Assembly: GCA_008508345.1 (NCBI GenBank) | Contig: QNGE01000101.1 | Location: forward strand, 208,537 to 272,536 | Origin: Paragonimus westermani | Taxonomy: Eukaryota; Platyhelminthes; Trematoda; Plagiorchiida; Troglotrematidae | Length of the DNA stretch: 64,000 nucleotides | Direction: 5' to 3' | Part shown: positions 49,096 through 61,600 of the stretch, piece by piece | Position numbering within the stretch: the stretch's first letter is position 1 | Layout of the letters: each line of letters opens with the position of its first letter | Position numbers and translations under genes: made by a program | Notes under the pieces: generated by a model | The model's database searches: none | Told to the model about the DNA's origin: nothing | Seen by the model: only the letters and a program-made list of their open reading frames with translations

Positions 49096-49707
49096 CTAGC
49101 TCAGAAACACATAGGTTATCTGAGCATACAATTTCCCAATACATTTATCGATTGTGCAGATAGGTTTACTGAAATGCATCAGCATGACAACTTCGTGATT
49201 GGGAAAAGCAGTTTGAGACAAATAACAGTCAAGCAGCATTATAAAGACAGCTTTTCTAAATTTTCTTCGGGATATTACTGTCAACAGGTCACATCTTAAA
49301 CAGAATTTGAGATGGATGGTGTGAGGGTACCCAAATGTACACAGCAGGGGACTGACAGTACTGACCCAGTGGAGCGTTTGACGAGACGAACTTCGTATTG
49401 TCCTGTACGAGGTCAACGGTAAGTTCATTGAACAAAACATGACCATTCGTTTCTGATGGTTGGGAATAGTGGTGGTGTTGTTTGTAGCTCGGGTTGATTG
49501 TTTTGGTATTGATATGTTCGCCGAGCTTGGCATTTCGGTTGCAAACGTTTCATGACCAAGCGAGGTGACATCATTAGCGATGATGTCACGTAATATTCGT
49601 CTTCGAGACCTATTCCAGTTTTCTGGACTCAACAAGTTCGACCATACACAACAATTATCAGATGGTGATTTCCAAAAAGGTAGCTCACTTTTACATGGAA
49701 TTTTCAA
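49096..49707 (-). CDS. Unrecognised 203-codon open frame
   Basis: The second longest uninterrupted frame in the window, and the longest outside the PLEs and their RT. The product is basic at the N-terminal end (NRSRRRILRD), has a Ser/Thr/Asn-rich middle (TRATNNTTTI), and is Cys- and hydrophobic-rich in the second half (FIMLLDCYLSQTAF). I recognise no domain. By a rough estimate a frame this long could arise by chance somewhere in 64 kb, so its reality is uncertain. It overlaps a 92-codon minus-strand frame at its lower end. It could be a fused exon, a relic of an unrecognised repeat, or noise. Confidence 0.2.
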   Translation of the reverse strand: MKIPCKSELPFWKSPSDNCCVWSNLLSPENWNRSRRRILRDIIANDVTSLGHETFATEMPSSANISIPKQSTRATNNTTTIPNHQKRMVMFCSMNLPLTSYRTIRSSSRQTLHWVSTVSPLLCTFGYPHTIHLKFCLRCDLLTVISRRKFRKAVFIMLLDCYLSQTAFPNHEVVMLMHFSKPICTIDKCIGKLYAQITYVFLS

Positions 49708-50113
49708 ATAGTTCTTTGTGATTCATACGCTGTCTGCCGACCTACATTTCAGAATGTATGATAAATCCACTCCTCAGCAGTGATTCCAAAGAAGTGGGTG
49801 ATATGTAGGAAGAATTCGAATCAACATAAAGTGACGCTGATCTTACACTTCCGTTTAAGGAACGATGTGACTTCTGGTTGCAGAGTAAAGCATCAATTTG
49901 AAGCAGTAATTTGTGAGCGTTAATTTGAGTGGCAAGAAAAGATCTACCTTCTTTTTACCGTCTTTCCAGCATTCGCCGTACGTCTTTCAAAACTTACAAA
50001 CAGAAAACAGACTGCTGAAGATGGTCATGTGAGACTATTATTGTCACTTTCACCTCGAGGTTAATTACATGATATTATTGCACCATGTTATTCCACCCGT
50101 TTGCTGCTTAAAT

Positions 50114-50386
50114 TCATATACGTTCCATTGTAAGTGTAAGGTGTAAAGTACGTGAAATTTTCACAATTATGAGCCCTGCAGACTCAGCGCACATACCCTG
50201 GCGCGTGTAAAGATAAGACAGCGGTGGAGTTTTGCAAACTTGATCATATTTGCACTTCACTGGTACTGGACCTCGCCAGTGGCACGATGCCACTGGTTGT
50301 CGACCACAATCTGTTAGACTAGCAGCGGTGCTCATTGAGCCACTAAGCTCACATACAACACAGCTGAACTGTGCCTTCAAAAGCAC
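50114..50386 (-). CDS. Possible Cys-rich exon, unassigned
   Basis: A 90-codon minus-strand frame with an unusual density of Cys in its first two thirds (FSCVVCELSG, TDCGRQPVASCHW, VKCKYDQVCKTP). DNA around it offers an AG just before TTCAGC and a GTATGTG donor-like site after ACGCGCCAG, which would bound an exon of roughly 180 bp. There is no strong pyrimidine tract and no neighbouring exon is identified. The Cys spacing matches no family I can name. Speculative. Confidence 0.15.
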   Translation of the reverse strand: MLLKAQFSCVVCELSGSMSTAASLTDCGRQPVASCHWRGPVPVKCKYDQVCKTPPLSYLYTRQGMCAESAGLIIVKISRTLHLTLTMERI

Positions 50387-51682
50387 AGTGGTGTTTTTAC
50401 TTACTCTCCTTGATACAATCCAACCGTACGGAGAGAGCCGTTAACTGCCACGTTGACTCTGGTCAGTCACCCTAAGAGACAGACTGCTGAATACTCAGTG
50501 ACCGCAAAAACCATTGAATTTGCCTTGGTGCTTGAAATACTGATAAATTTTGCGGTTTTCAAAACACCGAAGTCTACTCGCAATTTTTTTCAGACAGCTT
50601 TTCATATTTGACTGTTTCTTGACGTGATTTGAAGGCAGCTTCATGTTTACCTAATGAACTCAGAATTCCCCGCTAGTTAGTGTTATTAATCAACATCACC
50701 AAACCCGAACAACAACTTCAATCTCTCAATTACATTTCATATAAATTACCTGTTTAGTTGTTTGTCAACTAGTAGCATATGACATTAGGTATGTCTACAA
50801 AAACTGGTCCGCGTCTAGGTTGTCTCGTATGATTGAGTATCGTTTTTGATACTCTATTTGCGTATTCCTGTAACGATATAGAACCCTTTGTACTCTGTTG
50901 ATTATTAATGTTCAGTGAAAAACAAAGCACACGAGTACTTTTACTTACAATGGCTTCAACGTGAACCCACCAAATTCAGCTTGATTGAAGTGCATTCAAA
51001 GCTAGACTTGAGAAAAAATCAAAGCAAACAATTTGTTTTTCCATTCTGCAAGAAGCACACCAATCGAGCAATAAAAGCTATGAGCTAAAGAACGTCATCG
51101 GCGAATTTTTAATTTTCCGTATTAAGAACGCTCCGTGTAAGATTTACGTCTATTAATTCTAAATGAACTGTTCAAGTTGGATAGACCGTGACATGCAATT
51201 AGTTGGTATCAATCGTAATGCTTCCAGGTTGGTTTCAGGTACTAGAGTAGCACATCCCTGAATTCTAACACTGCGTTAACTTATTTTTTCCAGTTGTAGA
51301 CTGTAAATATGGACTTTATGCACGATAAAACAGTTCACTAGCTGCGCTGAAACTTTGGAAGCTACAATACGCATGACTTACGGCCAGACGAACTCATATT
51401 ACACGACAGAACTTCACAAATGGAATACTTCTCTCAAAGTTGTGACTTATTATTGAAATCAACTATTGAGATGTACCATGCATCCACGATCATTCTGGCG
51501 AAAGTCAACTAACTAACTAGTTTTAAAACAATTCATTCTCTTCAAAAGTTTGAACAAAACAGTCAGAAAACGAAAATTGGTGGTTTGAAGCGTCTCGTAT
51601 TAACTCGCCAGTATCAAATTTACAATAACACGGAAAGGTTTTCTACATCAAGCAGTTAATGGTTAGTGTGGATGTTAAAACC

Positions 51683-51790
51683 ATTTCATATTATTGTAAA
51701 TTTGGCGCTGACAAGTCAATCCAAAATGCTTACCCCCGCCAGTTTTTGCTTTCAAACTATTTTGTTCCAAATAATTCTTTGTTTTAAACC
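51683..51790 (+). repeat. Solo PLE pseudo-LTR with decayed hammerhead
   Basis: Aligns with the PLE-2 pseudo-LTRs: TTTCATATTATTGTAAATTTGG, then GCGCTGACAAGTCAATCC, AAAATGCTTAC and CCGCCAGTTTT. CTGACGA has become CTGACAA (51708-51714), GAAA has become AAAA, and the right half of helix III is lost, so it should be inactive. Helix I partly remains (TTTGG near GCCAG). No PLE coding sequence is seen beside it, so it is a solo or orphaned repeat. The copy at 52,690-52,797 is the duplicate described above. Confidence 0.7.
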
Positions 51791-52689
51791 GGCTTAGTTA
51801 CTAAATCCTTCAATAACCTCCATCGTTAAACTACAAAAGCGAAATATCAGAACTTTCTCAAGCTGTTAGTGGAAACTTGGTATAAAACTAGTGACATATA
51901 CGGTTAGGTTCCATGCAGATACCTAGGTTCTTCTGATCCTAATAAACTAATGGTGTTTTCCTCCTTTGCCTCACCTTCTTTATTGACCAAGGCAACACAT
52001 GTAAGTAAAATGCAATACACGTTAGCTCAGCTTCTTTTCGATGCCACTGAATTCATTGAGTGAGCCTGCTTCTACATTTTTCACTTCTCGGTGCCCGCGT
52101 GGTCCTTTTTACTTTGAAGCATATTCTGTGGCACTCTACTCCGATGGTTAATATTAGTTTATCATTTTGTGAATCAGCGGAACAGCTAAATGGAAATGAA
52201 GAAATTTTTTAATNATCAATCGTAATGCTTCCAGGTTGGTTTCAGGTACTAGAGTAGCACATCCCTGAATTCTAACACTGCGTTAACTTATTTTTTCCAG
52301 TTGTAGACTGTAAATATGGACTTTATGCACGATAAAACAGTTCACTAGCTGCGCTGAAACTTTGGAAGCTACAATACGCATGACTTACGGCCAGACGAAC
52401 TCATATTACACGACAGAACTTCACAAATGGAATACTTCTCTCAAAGTTGTGACTTATTATTGAAATCAACTATTGAGATGTACCATGCATCCACGATCAT
52501 TCTGGCGAAAGTCAACTAACTAACTAGTTTTAAAACAATTCATTCTCTTCAAAAGTTTGAACAAAACAGTCAGAAAACGAAAATTGGTGGTTTGAAGCGT
52601 CTCGTATTAACTCGCCAGTATCAAATTTACAATAACACGGAAAGGTTTTCTACATCAAGCAGTTAATGGTTAGTGTGGATGTTAAAACC

Positions 52690-52797
52690 ATTTCATATTA
52701 TTGTAAATTTGGCGCTGACAAGTCAATCCAAAATGCTTACCCCCGCCAGTTTTTGCTTTCAAACTATTTTGTTCCAAATAATTCTTTGTTTTAAACC
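52690..52797 (+). repeat. Solo PLE pseudo-LTR (second copy within duplicated block)
   Basis: The same sequence as 51683-51790, shifted by 1007 bp. It shares every substitution relative to PLE-2, which fits an assembly duplication and not a separate insertion. Confidence 0.7.
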
Positions 52798-53220
52798 GGC
52801 TTAGTTACTAAATCCTTCAATAACCTCCATCGTTAAACTACAAAAGCGAAATATCAGAACTTTCTCAAGCTGTTAGTGGAAACTTGGTATAAAACTAGTG
52901 ACATATACGGTTAGGTTCCATGCAGATACCTAGGTTCTTCTGATCCTAATAAACTAATGGTGTTTTCCTCCTTTGCCTCACCTTCTTTATTGACCAAGGC
53001 AACACATGTAAGTAAAATGCAATACACGTTAGCTCAGCTTCTTTTCGATGCCACTGAATTCATTGAGTGAGCCTGCTTCTACATTTTTCACTTCTCGGTG
53101 CCCGCGTGGTCCTTTTTACTTTGAAGCATATTCTGTGGCACTCTACTCCGATGGTTAATATTAGTTTATCATTTTGTGAATCAGCGGAACAGCTAAATGG
53201 AAATGAAGAAATTTTTTAAT

Positions 53221-55536
53221 CAAAAATGTTTGTGAGAAGTCGACTGAGAGCAGAAGTAGCATGAAACGTGCTATATTTCTCTCGGAAGGAGAATAAGCAA
53301 GTTTTAACACCATTAAAGTCGTCTGGGAAAACACAACTTGTTAGCTCTTCACAGTGAACAGAAGAGCACACCAACAACCTCTTCTTGGGGACCACAGAAA
53401 GTCGGCATCTTTAGATGGATGTCAATGACGTCGTTTTCTCTCTTGCTGAAGGGTAAATCAGATGTTTACAGCCTCTACTTTCAAGTTCAATGCTGGAAAT
53501 CAACGATGCTCCCCTTGAATTAAGCAGTTTTTCCACGAACAATTGCTTAAAAACCAGTCATCTTCCCTCTGGAGTTGACAACCCTTTAATCAGAATGCTC
53601 TTGGGCCTGCTCGTTTCTACTTCTAGCAGCAGAACACATCCCGTCATCGAAACCTACCTTGATGTAGTCACACACTTTCCTTTGTAACAAAGCACAATCT
53701 AGGCTAGATCAGATTTTTCCAGCTCCGTTAGACAACCGACATTCGTAGCCTGCACTCAACTTTTTTTTCAAGAAAATCTGGGTACGCAAATTACGATTGG
53801 TTTTCCGTTATATGGATTTATTTCTGATTGCCATGCGTTCAATACGGTTTAAAATCGAGAAAGTTGAAAAAGGCTGTAACAATCAGATTGTATCAACCTC
53901 CACGGAATCCTAATTGTAATCTCAAATACCATATATCTTTAGCTAGACCAGGTTTGAGATCGACTGAGTGTTCAGTGGTTCAAAGCGAGATGCAGCCGAT
54001 CTCTGATCACCCGATTTCATGTTCCGTAATGTTCTACTTGAAAATGATGACTAAATAAGACAGAAGCTCCTGTAGTTTTAGATGTCAAAAAGTTTCACTT
54101 ATGAATTCTAAAACTAACACAATGAAAGCGTCGTTGCCCCCCAAACAGCCTAGGCAAAACGATTACTTTAGAGCTTCCAGAGCTCTGTATCTAATGGAAT
54201 CCATATTTGCTGCGGAAGTCTTCGAAAACATTACAGATAAACTGAAATTTTGATCCAAGTAAGTAGCACTGTCACCATTTTAAGCATAAAGATGTTTTCA
54301 AACAAATAACAAGTGTACTCCGAAGACCGCTGAATCTACATGCAAATATATATATATATCTGGTTATTGACCCACTTCTTTTATGTGGTCGCCCAAATGT
54401 GTTCTCAGATAATATTTAGATTACTGCCAATTGGTCCAATTCAGCCTGTGTCTGCTGACGAACAAGAATACGAAGAATACGAAATATTAATCATTGTATC
54501 ATAGGACCCGTGCATTATTTCATCGCTAGTGACCGCACAACTGGTCATCTTTGACTAAACAAAAAACACAGTAAGTCCTGTTACTCATTATAAACCTTTA
54601 ACCATCGCCTTTCAAATGATGTCTTAGTCGTGTGCCGCGTTGCCAGAACTCATATGTAACAGGTGCCTTTTTCACGACACGATTTGGAAGTCTCGTCGAC
54701 GGTCGCTGTACATGTTTATTGATCACTGCGTCAATGACCTCTCATCAGGAGAACTCAATGTTTTTACGGAGACTATCACAAACGTTTATCTCAGAGAAAT
54801 GCTTAAGCAGCCTGATAACCTCAGGATACGAGAATCATTATCTTACTGGTTTCAGGCCATGACAACTCCTTCGAGACTTGTCAGACAAAATGACGATAAA
54901 CGCAAAGGTGGTGCCTACTGCTTATGTTCACAGAAAGCCAGTTCAAAACTGCATACGAATGGTACAGCCTCGGACGAGTCGTGCTAATCTGACAAGTGAA
55001 TATGTTTCTTCTCTCGTCATTGTTACACGCCTTGTTCCACATTTCCCACATGTCTGTTTATTTACTAATTATTGACTGGCTTCCTTCGATGAGTATGAAT
55101 TAGCATTCAGACCACTATACAATTCGTGAGTTACTACCTTCCTCTCCGTTTTCTGAGTTCGTTCTCAACTCCTTTGCATCAAACCAGTCACGTACTGATA
55201 CCTAGCTTCATCCCTTTGTTCACCGATCGTATTCTCTACATATTTCGATAAACGTTTAATCAATCTTTCCTTACTGTTTACATTGATTTTTATTTGCAAA
55301 ATTGTTGGTCACATGCTTCATTGAAAGATCTTAAAGTACCTTGAAAAAACATTTACAAAAACGGATGCCGCTGATTGGAATCCAGCCAAAGTCAAGATTT
55401 CTCGCAGTTATGAAACTGCCTACAATACTGATAAGCTATGCGGTGTCAATGTTCGGCACTGACTCTGGAGAAATCCCGCTCAAGCTATATATTTATTCTT
55501 GCCTGGAAAATCAGTCTGCCAGATAATTTAATGGAT
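53221..55536. other. No assignable gene; one AT microsatellite
   Basis: Overlapping plus-strand frames at 53338-53687, 53828-54058 and 54632-55075 have no recognisable motif. The 115-codon frame at 54640-54987 has a plausible globular composition (FIDHCVNDLS, NVYLREMLKQPDNLRIRESL) but no family I know. A short AT dinucleotide run lies at 54346-54359, and a 9-bp unit GAATACGAA repeats twice near 54,465-54,482. Confidence 0.5.
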
Positions 55537-55680
55537 TCCACATGACTGAATAAGACAGGTAAGCGTGTCCAACTGTGACATTTCTAAGCTCTCAGCGTGG
55601 CTTCGTAGCTTAGCTGGTGAAGTACTTACACAACTGAACATGCTGTTTCTGTCGTCGATTCGAATTTCGCGGAAGTCCGC
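55537..55680 (+). repeat. tRNA-like short repeat (SINE-type), copy 2
   Basis: A diverged relative of 3060-3230 in the same orientation. Shared blocks in order: GGATTCCA, GACAGGTAA, GTCCAA.TGTGA.ATTTCT.AGCT, GCGTGGCTTCG, then box A TAGCTTAGCTGG at 55606-55617 and a box B-like CGATTCGAATTTCG near 55656-55669. The middle of the tRNA-like part has drifted and the anticodon arm does not form. Two copies 52 kb apart, sharing both the tRNA-like head and its left flank, support a dispersed family and argue against two unrelated tRNA pseudogenes. An unassigned ORF on each strand overlaps this copy; I treat those ORFs as chance. Confidence 0.55.
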
Positions 55681-58600
55681 AATTTTCGCAAACAGACCAC
55701 AGAAAAACGAGAAGATAAAGTACCGTTTATCCAGTATTGTACTTGAAGTCATATTTCTCTTATGCATGAGTTTGCACATTTTCTTAAGTGAATATTTGGT
55801 TCCTATTTTCCATTTTGCTAAAATAAAGTACAGCTTGCCCTTGTCAGTCGCAAACGGAAAAGCACCACCATATCCAAACAAAAGAAGTGAACAGAAAAAC
55901 TAAGTAACTTCAGCCTTCTTCTTATCAATGTTGTAACAAGTTTCTTGGCAAACGGACTAATTGAGTTAGAGTATTTTGTGTAAAATATTGGTTGGTAATG
56001 TCTAATTTGCATATTGGGGGAAAGCCGCAGAATTGCAAATATTGCTAGCCCTGTTTTCGTGCATGGTAAGCATATATTTACAGAACCTCGTTGCTAAGAA
56101 TCTCCAAAAAAGCAAACAGTTCTCGACACAAACAACCTAGGGTTTAATAAGTTTTAGTTGAATTGAAGTTAATTCATCGTGACTGAACTAATTATTAAAG
56201 GTTGAATAAAGAGGAAAAGAAGAGCTCCGCTTAAGGTCTATAGATAAACAGTTGGTATTGTTCCGCGAACTGCGTGTTCTCCCGCCAAGGTGGTTATCAA
56301 GATGTAGTAGTTTCTGCTTGGGGGTATATGTATCCAACATTCAGGGGAAATATTTTGGCAAAACAGTTGTTAACTGTCATGTTCGTCATATCCAGCTACG
56401 ACACACTCATGTTTAGGCGTTGAGCAGGTTTAGTGAGACAGAACGGACAGCGTTAAAGACAGTTTTAAAAGCGACATGCCTAAACGCAGTGCAAAGTGCT
56501 TACGCAACGCAAACATGCAAACAAATCACAAAGTTGTATGAGACATTGTAAACTAGGTGAGGTTCTTTGAATTGTGCCGTGCTACTTCACAAGGTCTAAC
56601 TAGTCAACGGATAAATCAGTCAACCAATGACTAAGACGTTCAAGCTGGTAAACAGAGTTAACGGTCTTATCACCTAAGTTTTTCAGTGAGGATAAATTAC
56701 AAGAAGTCCTCCTGCCGAAAGGTGCACCACCCAGCAGTCTTGGTTTGCATGTGATCGAATCTGTCTAACCTTGTCGCATGTGTGCTTGCCTTATACCTCG
56801 TACGCCAAACTGGACAGATGGAAGCTCGGCCAAAGTTAACCGGCTTTATAACTCTAACCGACATATACCGAAGCACACAGTTAGATCGTTTGGATGCCAA
56901 ATCTTTCTGTAAATATGCAATGACAGCGGACGCATGAAGTCACAATCCACAAACACAGAACAGCAACTCGTGATCCTCAGAGTGCATCGAACCACAAAAA
57001 AAGCAGTTGCAAGTAAACGTTTGGGCCTCAGACGAAAATACTACTTGGTGTTGCGGTTAACTCGAAAGTGTGTATAGTTTTTGCTTACGACAAAAGAAGA
57101 GCTAGTCACGCGGAGCCATGTTCATTTGTAGACAACAATAAAAGATATATGCGATTACTCGAGTGCGCCTCAAAGAGACTCCAAATATTTAATGTGATTC
57201 GTCTAAATTTAATGAGTTATACGTGAGCAAAAGGACTTTCTTTCTCTCTTTGAATGGATGTAATACAATAGGACAAAAACTGTAATAATAACTCAAGGCA
57301 AATGGACCACATCTCAAATCGACTGGATTCCTCCGAAGCTCAGATTAGTGGTAGAAACAACGAAGTAAGATAGAACTAATGTTAATGAGGTATTTACTTA
57401 CAGCTACCCAAGGTCATACCGATAGAGTAACAAACGCATACCTCACCAGATCTTGTAGAATGTTAAATGGAGCTGCTTTAACTAATCCCCAACAAATAAT
57501 AGGACGCTATACAAAGACTAATGATAACAGGAGGAAATGCATAATAGCCTTGGTAGGTGGTTCTCAGGCTAAAATTTGACGGTTCGAAGCAAATAACATC
57601 CTCTGGTTTCTGAAGTTAAGTCACGCAAATCGTGATGCAAGGTTTATGGTTGAACCGAGTTAAAGCCAAATGCAAACGAGGAATTTTCTTAAGAGAGAAA
57701 ACATTAGCCATAATCGTCAAACCGTGGAGAAAAACCGGGTCACTCAACAAAAAATTCTCTCCTTTAAACGTAATTACAAATGAAGTCTTCATATAAAAAA
57801 AACGCCAATCTCATAACGAACCTCAAAATTACCAGTCTAGGCAAGTCAATAGAAGGGCACCAATTTGGAAGTACCATTGTGTTCCATTTGATTTTAGGTC
57901 CTCCTTTCTTCCCCGGATGTGACAGGAATGTACGTTAAAAATTTCCTGAGGTAAAAATCTTTCCGTACAACTGCTAGCAGCAAAAGTGATCAATAGAGGA
58001 TAGTGTGAATGAGAAACTGCGATGGAACAGTGCCGAATTACCGATGATTGGTGGGAATTCTTGACTGAGTATAAATAAGAGTAGTCAAATCGGCTGCAGG
58101 ATTTAGCCCATTGTAGCTATCATTGTAGCTATCTGTTATATGCGGTCAAAAAGAACACTTGAAGTGATTATGTGAAAATATAAATTCGAACCAATAATAT
58201 AGACTTGTTCCAGTATTCCAGCCCACCGAACAAAAGTTTCTGTTCACCTTTTCATCAACAGAACTAGCTGGGAAATGCTCCAGTTATTTCGTTCCTCATT
58301 TGCCACTCGAACGCAAAAACAAACTGTATGAATTTTATCGTCTTGATGGATTTACCAGTATGAACAAAACAGGACCACTGGTTGCAAACTTAGAAGATTA
58401 CTGAAATGTGCCCGTAATTTTCTAGGTCACAGTTACTGTAATTTGTTATGGATGCTTTTGCGGGTTCGAATGCACACACGGCTTACATTCTGACTTCCGG
58501 TGGGCAACTTTGGTCGTCCATTATCTCGTACAAAAAAAGGTGCTTAGCACTTGGTTGAATACCTTTCCTCGACTTGAAGTGAACAAAATTTGTATATTAT

Positions 58601-61600
58601 TAAGGGACCGACATACAATCAAGGTCCTCATTAAATTCCGTATGAAAGGATTGCAATGTCTTCCTGTTTCTAACCTATTTATTTACTGGCTTTTATTTAC
58701 TTGTTAGAGACAGTCTTTCAGAGGCAAAATGCAAATTCAGAACGAAACATCGTTGGTTTATCGCATATGCCAGACCTTGACTAATCAATATTGGTTCTCA
58801 GAATATCTATTTCGGATGTTAAACGACAGTGACTACAACAAACTAGAGATTTGCCAACTTTGCGATTCATCGGTTTTAGAATTCTAGTTCACCTTCACAG
58901 AAGTTAAACACGTTGACTGTTGTACTACTGAGATTGCACTAAAACATTCTGCGAACCTAGTCGCAGTTGCTTATGAGTATTACCAAGGCTGTGTACTAGA
59001 ACCGGTAAACAGTATTAAAAGGGACCGAGACGTCTAGAACACGAGGTAACTAGGCACAGACGACCGCCTTGTTGGGCTTAGCCACATTCAAGCAAACCCT
59101 CCTCAGATGTACTGAGCCGTGTCACTTGTGATTTTCAGTCGGAACAAACCTTTAATAAACCAGCGTAGATTTACCATACTGTGTTCACAAGGTAGCAGTC
59201 AGTCCGATTTGTTTTTAATGCATAGGAAGGTGGGCTATTCGTAACACGTTGTAAACGAAAGAATGAAGCCTGAGCAGGTAGTCAGCATACACAGGCAGTA
59301 ATAAATGTTGTCGATACTTTCCACTTCAGTTTGGCTACAAGACGTACACAAACTTTTCCAGCCAACTGTGTCCTGGTGGTTGTACACATCAGTCAGAACA
59401 ACCGTTTAATTATCTAGCTTGATTTGCTCTCTACGGTTGGGTGCTACTGAAGGTGAGGCGGCCCATATTCAGTTCATAAGCTGGCGCGTCACGCGAGGTC
59501 TGCCTTCATCATTGATAACCTTCTTCCAGTTCACCAATTAGCTAGACCAAAGATTACCAAGACAACAAAAAAATATTGTTGGAACGGTCCAAGTGTTGGC
59601 CAGTTCAGTTTGTCGTGTTCAGACACGATGGGAAATAAGTGGACACATATTTGTGTGCAACTGTCTTCTCAGACTAACTGAAAAACGAGCAGATAGGTGG
59701 GTAAACTTGGTCAACCAGTTTGTACGGTAACAACACAATATGATATTGAGGGTGAAAGATGAGATAACGATCTATAACCTAGGCTAGCTGAAGTTCTTGC
59801 CTTTAACTAGTAACAATTTTCAGTAAGTTCTTAGTGCGTGCTGCAACAAAATACTGGTGTCACATTTCTACTATTTTATGGTTGATTGTCACATGTTAAC
59901 TCAGTTTGTTGCAGTTCGTACCGTCAACCACGATTTTAGACGGATACCACTGAGGCTTTTAGTAGCATAGGGATACACAGCTTGTAGTAACCACCAACTG
60001 ACTTCATTGTGGATAACAAAACTTATTTTCTGGCGTCGCGGAAGTAAGTAGTCCAAATCGATGTAGGAAGACATGTCAGATGGAGATGAGAAGCAGTATA
60101 GCAAAGTCTAGCGGCAATGAGAGATGTACGAATGACCACATGAAAAATGCATGATACACACCAGAATTACACGAGATAAATTATTGAAGTTACATCGTCC
60201 ATCGCAATTTAACGTTGGTTACTGAGATCCTCCTGCTCAAAAGTTAAAAGTACGAGGTTTTCCGTGAACATTTAACTAACAATCACTGAAATGGATATGA
60301 GCATCCTGGATCAAATGGAACCAACGTAGTTTGTAATTGATGAGCAAGAACCACAAAACTCGGGCCCTTCGATAGTTGTCTCCTACAGACGACTAAGTAT
60401 TTTGGATAATTGAATCTAAATTACATGCATATATAGCTGAAGCGAGGTACAAACTGTTGGGTGTTATACAGGCATTTAAGATTTTACAAAAGTTAACCAA
60501 CATAACCGAGTGATCATAAGGCCGCTCAAGTTCGCGAGCAAAATTTTGGAGTTCTCTACATCTTTTATTGCGTACAAAAATCACGGCTTCACTGAAAGCA
60601 TCCATTTCATTTCGTAGTCTGTGAAGCTTTTCCTTGATCGTCCAGTGGAGACGAATGTACATTTTGATGCCGCAACTGAATGCGCTTTGAAATTTTGTTG
60701 ATTGGCCTAGATAGGAAATGGTGAAAGTCAGTAGTGCACTACCAGTTCGATTCGGCAATTAAGGCGAAAGAAGAATGTGCTTCGTATGTACGATTCGCAC
60801 AGACCACGCACGTCGAGCTCCGAAAGAAAACGCTTCTATGTTTGACAACATGTCTTGGGGCATAACTCCTCACATTCTGATAACAGCTTAATGTACCCTA
60901 AAAGTTTGACAATATTTTTACCGGCTCTCAAGTAATGCACCTTGTGGGAATCAGATTCCAATTCTACGTAGTAAATGAACCTCATACGGTCTTCTTTTAT
61001 GTTTGAGTAAACACTTCCCGCATTCCTAAACACGTAAACTATATGTGCAGCACCAGCAGGCAGAACGTACGAAGGGAAATTTACTGGCATCTAATTCAAC
61101 TCTGTGAAGTTTGCTTTTTCCGCACAACCGTGAAATGAAACAAAGAGAACACTTTCGTTTCGGCATGCATATGAGTTCCGGTCTGTTTTAGTGTTAACAC
61201 GCACATACATGCAAGGCTCCGAACGGTCTTGACAATGCGAAACTCATCTCTAGCAAAATAGCATTATCAAGTCCCATATCGCCGTCTGACAGGCAAGTAC
61301 TAAGTTTAGGGAGAGTGGGAAGTGTCTTTCTTCCAGATCGAGACAGCGGCCATATAAATGCCTATTGGTAAACCGGCTGCAAACTGTAAGCTACGGAATA
61401 AATATCTCACCGATTCCGTGCCACTTTGTTTGTTGTTGTCGTTGTTGTTGTTATCATACGTATCACCTCACTTGAACCAGACTTCAGTTGGCAGTGAGCA
61501 CCCAAAGCGATGATCAGGGAAACATAAAGCAACCGATTTATGAAGTCCCCTCCAAACCCACATTTAGTAATGTAACCGTATTTTTACAACTGCTCTTCAG

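Larger units (their letters stand above)
33201..51207. other. Gene-poor stretch; unassigned ORFs only
   Basis: No known gene or element is recognised in these 18 kb apart from the entries listed separately inside it. Unassigned frames include 34340-34624 and 34587-34802 (plus, overlapping), 42318-42901 (plus, three overlapping frames), 43231-43702 (minus, two frames) and 44574-44846 (minus). None has a recognisable motif, and their lengths are near chance expectation. Some could be exons, but I see no convincing chain of splice-compatible exons. Confidence 0.55.
51208..53220. repeat. Perfect 1006-bp tandem duplication split by a single N
   Basis: 51208-52213 and 52215-53220 are the same length and appear identical wherever I compared them, joined by one ambiguous base at 52214. 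Each copy starts ATCAATCGTAATGC and ends AATTTTTTAAT. Identity over about 1 kb with an N exactly at the junction is the signature of two contig ends that overlap but were placed side by side. A true recent tandem duplication is less likely. Each copy carries the same solo pseudo-LTR, so feature counts here should be halved. Confidence 0.92.

Noticed and set aside
51208..53220. A biological tandem duplication or long terminal repeats of a new element
   Set aside because: The blocks are directly adjacent with only one N between them and apparently no divergence, leaving no room for an internal element. An unmerged contig overlap is simpler.
55528..55903. 112- and 117-codon ORFs on opposite strands at 55.5-55.9 kb
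   Set aside because: They overlap each other and the tRNA-like repeat. Neither has a motif, and their lengths are within chance expectation.
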